64,000 nt of DNA, from positions 4,469,001 through 4,533,000 of the forward strand of contig NC_134970.1 of assembly GCF_965638725.1 (NCBI RefSeq), written 5' to 3'. Shown in pieces: positions 58,301 to 64,000 of this stretch. How positions within the stretch are numbered: position 1 is the first letter of the stretch; each line of letters begins with the position of its first letter. Below the pieces are notes generated by a model, which worked only from the letters and a program-made list of their open reading frames with translations, had not been told where the DNA came from and searched no databases. Made by a program: the position numbers and the translations under genes. Source of the stretch: Aptenodytes patagonicus. Lineage: Eukaryota > Chordata > Aves > Sphenisciformes > Spheniscidae.

Positions 58301-61300
58301 CCTCGGGGATGGGCTCCCAGCTAGTGGGAGATGGTGAACAAGGCTAATACCATTTGGGACAGTCCAGACGGGCCAACGCAGCCTCAAATGCAGGGCTCAA
58401 AGGACGTTTTGGCTCCACCACCTCCTTGCAGGGGCATGAACTGCCCCAAATCCATCCTCCCTGCCTGACCAACCCCCTCCCCTCTTCACTTGCAGCTCCT
58501 AAATCTTTCCCCCACAGCACAGGTACTTCGGTAATTGCCGAGACGAGCACCTCAAGCTGGCGCACCACATCAGCCCCTCGTGCTTGGTGGGCTGCAGTCC
58601 TCAGGGAAGGACCATGAAGATGGTGAACGTTTGATCAAAAGCTGAGTTCGCAGCCACAGCAGCGTCACTGGCTGTCCCCAACAGCGTCCTCGATGTGAAC
58701 AGATGGGCAAAGGCACGCGAAAACCTTGGGGCAGGGAAGGCAGAGCCAGGCAGCAGGAGGGGCGGCGGCAGGGGGCATTCCTGCTGTCATATCCATCACT
58801 TGCTTGGCAATAAAGACTTCTTAAGAGGAGAACTGCAGAGAAAGGAGCAGATTCTCTGATACAACTTAGAAAACACCAATTCTGCTTTCAGATGGCCCAC
58901 GCTACTCCCTTGGCGGGGCTGAACTCACCCCGGTGCTCAGACGGGCGCAGGGAGCCCAAAGGTGGGTGAAGGCACCCATTGGAGCAGGGCTCAGGATGCA
59001 GGAGATGCAGGCACAGCACCGGGACCCTCATGGTTTTAAATGCCTAGGAGAAGAGCATCCCCATGGGGGACCATGGCCTGGAGGGTGCAACACAGCCCCT
59101 TTTTCTGCCCACCAGCCCTGGGCATGTCACGCTGGCCGGCATCGCATGCCGAGATGGAGGAGACGGCAGAGCAGAAGGTGGAGCAGCCCCAGGTGAAAGC
59201 AATGGGTTGCAGCACATAATTTAATTGGAGTGAGAAGAGAGGAGGGAAGAAGGAGCGCCGCACCGAACAAAAAGTAGATGAGAGCTGGGAGTAATAAAAT
59301 ATTCCAAAACTAGATTAAGAAATTACAAGTGGGGAAGGCAGAGCGCTGGCTGGGCACGCAGTCCCGCTGCAGCTGGGACCGGAGCACACATCTCCCTGCG
59401 GTATTGTGTGGTTTTATCGGATGAGGCAGCTTGCCATCCCGCTGTGAAAATGAATCTGCTTTTGGTGTATGATTAAAGCCAAGCACTCCCGCTCCCCTTG
59501 TTTCTGAAGGCTTCGGAGGCCTTTTTAAAGGAACACCTGTTACCAGGACCTGGGTAATGACTCATTTGGGAAATACTTGAGGCTCTTCTATGCTTAACAG
59601 GTTTTGCATGAGCAGAGGAGGGGATCCAGGAGAGACTGGGTCACCTGGAAGCAGCGGGGTTTGTCGGTCCCCACAAGGATTTGCTGCTCAAAGCGATTGC
59701 CTTTGCTCCCGGCCCCGCTCTGCCCTGCAGGGACGGGGACCACGTCACGCAGCGGGGCTTTAGCTGGAGCACCGGGGAGGTGTTCCCGGCCTGCCGGCAG
59801 CGGAGGAGCTGGCTGCATTGCAGCTGGGCCTGGGAAGGGCTGGAAATTTCCAGGTGCCGACGAAGCCCGGCCTTGCAGCCAGCCCAAGCAGGTGGATCGG
59901 CCGGCTGGCAGCTGACAGCTCCCGGCCTTTGCAGCGCTCAGCTGGAGCGATAAAAATGAGATCCGTTATCTCCTTCCTAATACAGATTTTTGGTGACAGA
60001 TAGGAGTCCCCTGAGCGTTTGCATTGCCAGGCACAAGCGACCTGCCGTTCCCTATGCTGGGGCAGCGAGAGAGTTTGGGGTGATGCAGTTGCGAGGTGCA
60101 GGCTCCATCTCGTCCCGCTTGTCCCGCTGAAAACCCATCCGTGGAGATGCCCACCCGTTAGCAGGAGGCACTGCTGCATGGCTGGCCTACACATGCAATG
60201 CAGCGGCGTTGTGCCGGGGCAGACAGCACCGGGGGGAGACGTCCAGTGTCCATCACTGTGCAGAGGGCATCGGTACTGGTGGACTCGACATGGCTTTGTA
60301 GGATGGTGCCTTGAAACCCCACCATAAAGAGCCACCCGCAGCCGGGAAACCTGCAGAGCCCACTGCCCAGCCATGCAAGGAGCTCGCACAAGCTGCTGTG
60401 CTGCAGCCACATCCTTTAGGAAGGACAAGAAAGTGCTCAAGAGATGGAAGAGAGCAAACAGAGGGAAACCACCTCCCTGGAAAATGCATCCTGGAGGTGC
60501 GGAGGGCCAAGCAGGGGCTCTGCCCACCGGCTCCAGAGCAGCTGGCGGAGGAGCGGATGCTTCTGCACATGAAATGGGAATGGCTCCTTTTGTAGGAAGT
60601 TTTTCCTTCCCAAGGTGTGGGCAGAAGGCACCTCCCTGCTGTCAGCGGCGCTGCCAGTTCCTGGCAGTGGGTAATTAAAGCCTTTTATTCAGTGCCTGGA
60701 GGCACAGAGGCATCAAGGGCTCTTATCAAAGAAGAAACCCAGCGGGCTGGCTTTGTGCAGAGGGGAGGGAAGAGATGCCAAGGCTGCCTGTGCCGGTTTA
60801 AAGAAAGTTTTGGCTTCATTCTCCTCTCCTAACTCTTTAAATCCACCTTGTGAACAACTAATCCACATTTATACATCGCTCTGCAGCGTTCAGCTGGGTA
60901 GAGGCCAACTCCTCCTGCTGCAGTCGGGGCCAGCACGAGGGGTCAGCCCCAGCACATGGCTGAGCGGCTCCATCCCCCTGACAGTGGTCCTCGCCGTCCT
61001 CTCGCTCTGGATCAGGGTCTGGGTTCAAAGGCCGCATGGCTCTGCGTGATAAAGGGAATTTCTCCCACTCACCCCAAACATGCACCCTGCATGGGATGGC
61101 GATCTCCAGGGGTTCCTCTGATCAGCTCTGCTGTGGCGTCTGGAGACACTCGGACTCCATCTGCGCCACGCAAAGGACAACCGCAGCCACTCAAGATGGG
61201 CAGGAGGATCTGCATCTGGGGATGGGAGGGACGAACAGCCCCCCAGAAGCGTTGGCAGAAGTCCTGGCTGCAGCCCCGTAACACACACGCGCGCAATGCT

Positions 61301-64000
61301 GAAGCCACCCACAACTCAGTGCGTTGTGTGGGCAGATGCCTGCTCTGCTGCGGCACCCCGGGCACAGCACCCCGAGAGCGGTGTCCCCAGCCCAGGTCTG
61401 GGGGACCCGCACCTTCCCCGCAGGGTGACCGTGCCAGGTCAGGGCTCAGCAGCCCTTGTCGTTTGGGGAGCAGGAGGAGCACGGAGGGGACGTGGACAGA
61501 GCTCCAAGGTGGAGTGAATTTTCCAGCTCTCAGATATAAGGAAGAATCATAATGTCATTTATCATCTTTAAAGATACGCAGAGTTGGCGAGAGAATGAAT
61601 TCTTCTTCATAACCCAGTTCCTAGGGTATTTTTACTGTGCATCATAAATTATAATACCTTTTTATTTTTGCTTTATGGCCTGTCCCTTGCCAATTCTGGT
61701 GATCTACATCCTCATTCCACACCCCCCCCCCAGTGCTTTAGGAACAATCCCTGCCTGTCTCTCTCCTCCTCCTCCCATCAGCTCCCCAGTCTCTCCCCTT
61801 CCACCATCTCTTTTTCCCCCCTTGTCCACCGACGCTCTGCACCGAGACAGGGCTGGAGAGCTGTGAGCATCGCCAGCCCGGTGAGGAGTGAATGGTTGGC
61901 ACCTCCGGGCTGCTTGCAGAGCCTCAGGCAAGGGTAGCCCGTGGCCACAGCTCCAACCCACCAATCTCACAGCAGCACAAGCCCCCGTGCAGCAGGAGGG
62001 AGACCACTGCTAGCTCCTGGTAGTGCCATGCCAGCCTGGCAGCTCTCTTGGGACCTCCCCAGCTTGCTGAAACAGCCTCAGACGTACCCTGCCCCAACAC
62101 ACCGTGTTTTACAGCACAACTCCAGATGTTTTCAAGACCGGGACGGCTCTGAGCTTGCTTAGCTTGGCCCTGCTTCGATGCAGCTTTTTCTCTGTTGTGC
62201 ATGGTTTTCGAGTCCTGTTTGGCTTTCTGCACCAGTAACAGCTCAGAAGAGGCAGCGGTGTGGGCCAGGGTGGGGATTTCAGCTCCGTTTGCATCTGAAA
62301 TTCAAAAGGGAGCACCAGCAATGCAGGTGAATTAATGTAAAACTGAGCAGGTCCCGCCTGAGCCAGCTCAAGTGATCCCAAACCCTGTTATGAACCTCAG
62401 AGGAGAGCAGCCCGCCCAGGACAGCCTTTCCCACCACCACCGATGGCTGCTTACTGCTACTGCAATGCCCGGGAGCCCGTGGAGATCCCACTCCTCGGCT
62501 CAGCATCGTCACGTCCACGGTGCAGAGATCTCGGCAGCCGTCACTCGCTGCCAGCCTCACCAGCGTCCTCCCGTCCCCACCGCCAGAGGGGACCAGCCCA
62601 GCTGAAAGGTGCTCAGGGGTATTTCCCCCAGCTTCTTTCTTGGCAAACCCCTCTCCCGTTAAAGGAAGAGCTGTTTGCAAACCACGCTGGGTGTGCAACC
62701 TGCCCCCTGCAAGAGAGGTGGTACGGCGAAGCAAAGGGACTTTTTTGGTGGCTTCAGCATCCCTCCAGCAATTACAGCCCGACACCGCACCCGCAGTGGA
62801 AAATCAGTCATAAAGCAGAAGACAGAGGGAGGAGAGGTGAGTGTTTATCCCTGTGAAATATGGATATTTGCCACAATGAGGCTGGCTAAGAACATTACAT
62901 TCGGCACGCTAAGCCGGAGAGTTTCAGCAGGTTTATTCAGGGCTCAGGAGTTAGGCTCCCTATCAGGAGAGAAGCTTTAAGCGTGTCAGGGATTTACAGG
63001 CAACAAGAGAAGAAAACAGCCGGCTCCTTGAGAATAGCCCGGCAAGGCTGACATCTCAGACAGGACTGTATTTTCCTTGCGCTGTAAGATGTTTAGGGGC
63101 AGCGACTGCCTTTCCGAGGCCGATAAGGGATTTCTAGGACTAATGCAAAAAACTCAGTCACAGTCATTCACATTTCCCATCTTTTTTCACAGAGATCTGT
63201 AGCCTGACCTAAGCGCCCGACAACGGGAAGTCTCCCTTGCGCAGACCTGCCTAGATGCACCCTCCACGCCCTTAAAATCAGCACGTGGGATGGGCAGGGA
63301 GGAACAAGAACTGCTAAATGCGTGGCTGTGGGCGGCTGGCAGCAAGTCAGCGGCAGGATCGGAGCCGCGCTTGGCTCCCGTCCTTCCCCACCACATCTGG
63401 GGCTTCGCAGAGAAAAATTAGAGTACGGGAGCAGGTTAACAGCCAGGAAAATTATTGCTAACAACACGACCAGGGGCTTGTTCCTTCCCTTTTTATTGGA
63501 GACTGAGTGATTACTTGTAGGTAGTTAAAAGGCAGGAGCTGTGTGTTATTGCAGGGGATGCTCAGGAGTAACGGGAGGCTAATTAACGAGCAGCTCTTGC
63601 TCGCTGCCGGGGGAACGTTCCCAGGGGCCGTGCTGCAAGCCGGAGAGCAACGCCGGCAGAGCGGGTTTGAGCGAGTGTGTCGAGGTAGCGCAGCACAGGG
63701 AGATGGAGGAGGCTGGGAATGAACCTGTTACTCTGCGAGCGATGTTCCCGGCCCAGGTTTCGCAGGGGGCTGAGACGCTTGGGGCAGGGAAGGGACAGGG
63801 ATGGGCTGCAAAATGACGCAGGCCAAATTCCCACTCCAACCCTGGGAAAGGGAGGACATAAGAGGCTCGTTGGCATCTGCCGGTGGGTTTTGGTGAAGCA
63901 AATGGGTCATCTCAGCCTCGCTCAGCCCTGGTGCATCGGCATCAGCAAGCGCCGGGCTTGGGGGCTGCCTCTGAACGCGGCCGGTTCTGGGGGGGTCCCG

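Larger units (their letters stand above)
42181..64000. other. gene-free GC-rich interval with AT-rich islands
   Basis: No exon of GRM4 or any other recognisable gene was found in this stretch on either strand. Many open frames exist because the DNA is GC-rich, but they lack family motifs and overlap in several frames. AT-rich islands that stand out are near 44230-44720, 45170-45400, 51480-51660, 53590-53770, 54120-54300, 54670-54790, 55460-55830, 57200-57430 and 61540-61690. Such islands are often conserved non-coding elements. A 17-base C run is at 49252-49268. Confidence 0.55.

Noticed and set aside
59760-60527. 255-codon minus-strand open frame
   Set aside because: It is the longest frame in the right part, but composition-driven: several frames overlap on both strands, and it shows no domain, no signal peptide and no splice context.
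42181-64000. GRM4, the expected next gene
   Set aside because: I looked on both strands for the seven-helix and C-terminal parts of the glutamate receptor and found none, so it probably starts beyond the window.

Overview
This is a vertebrate nuclear window and almost certainly a bird. It has introns with GT/AG splice sites, a CpG-island promoter, a Neoaves-type ERVL-like solo LTR, and the syntenic run LEMD2 - MLN - RH2, which matches the avian counterpart of human 6p21.3 (LEMD2-MLN-GRM4) with the green cone opsin RH2 still present. A 12-nt in-frame deletion in RH2 removes the retinal-binding lysine. As I recall the comparative opsin literature, RH2 deletions at the retinal-binding site are reported for penguins, so a penguin is my best guess. 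That is an inference, not something the sequence proves.

Layout. (1) 1-0.8 kb: left edge, with one weak minus-strand exon-like segment of unknown gene. (2) 0.8-12.75 kb: LEMD2 on the minus strand. I could join nine coding exons into an uninterrupted 822-codon frame. Exon 1 is very large and holds a coding minisatellite and a poly-glutamate tract. Its CpG-island promoter carries six YY1-like motifs. (3) 13-17.6 kb: intergenic, with a 50-bp tandem duplication. (4) 17.6-23.8 kb: MLN (motilin) on the minus strand. It has a TATA promoter, a probable non-coding first exon, three main coding exons and a terminal exon that supplies one base plus the stop. (5) 23.8-36 kb: intergenic, with fossil MIR-like SINE pieces, a 20-bp perfect palindrome and a 593-bp solo LTR flanked by a 5-bp target-site duplication. 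(6) 36.2-42.2 kb: RH2 on the plus strand. All five exons have intact splice sites and there is no stop, but the protein is 350 residues instead of about 355 and lacks Lys296. (7) 42.2-64 kb: no recognisable gene. The DNA is GC-rich with AT-rich islands that may be conserved regulatory elements. GRM4, the expected next gene, was not found.

The three genes share a locus rather than a pathway. LEMD2 is an inner nuclear membrane LEM protein, motilin a gut peptide hormone, and RH2 a cone photopigment. The main points of interest are the missing Schiff-base lysine in an otherwise open opsin, the LEMD2 exon 1 repeat expansion, and an altered, one-residue-longer mature motilin. Exon borders come from reading splice signals, reading-frame phase and remembered human or chicken protein sequences. 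No alignment program was run.
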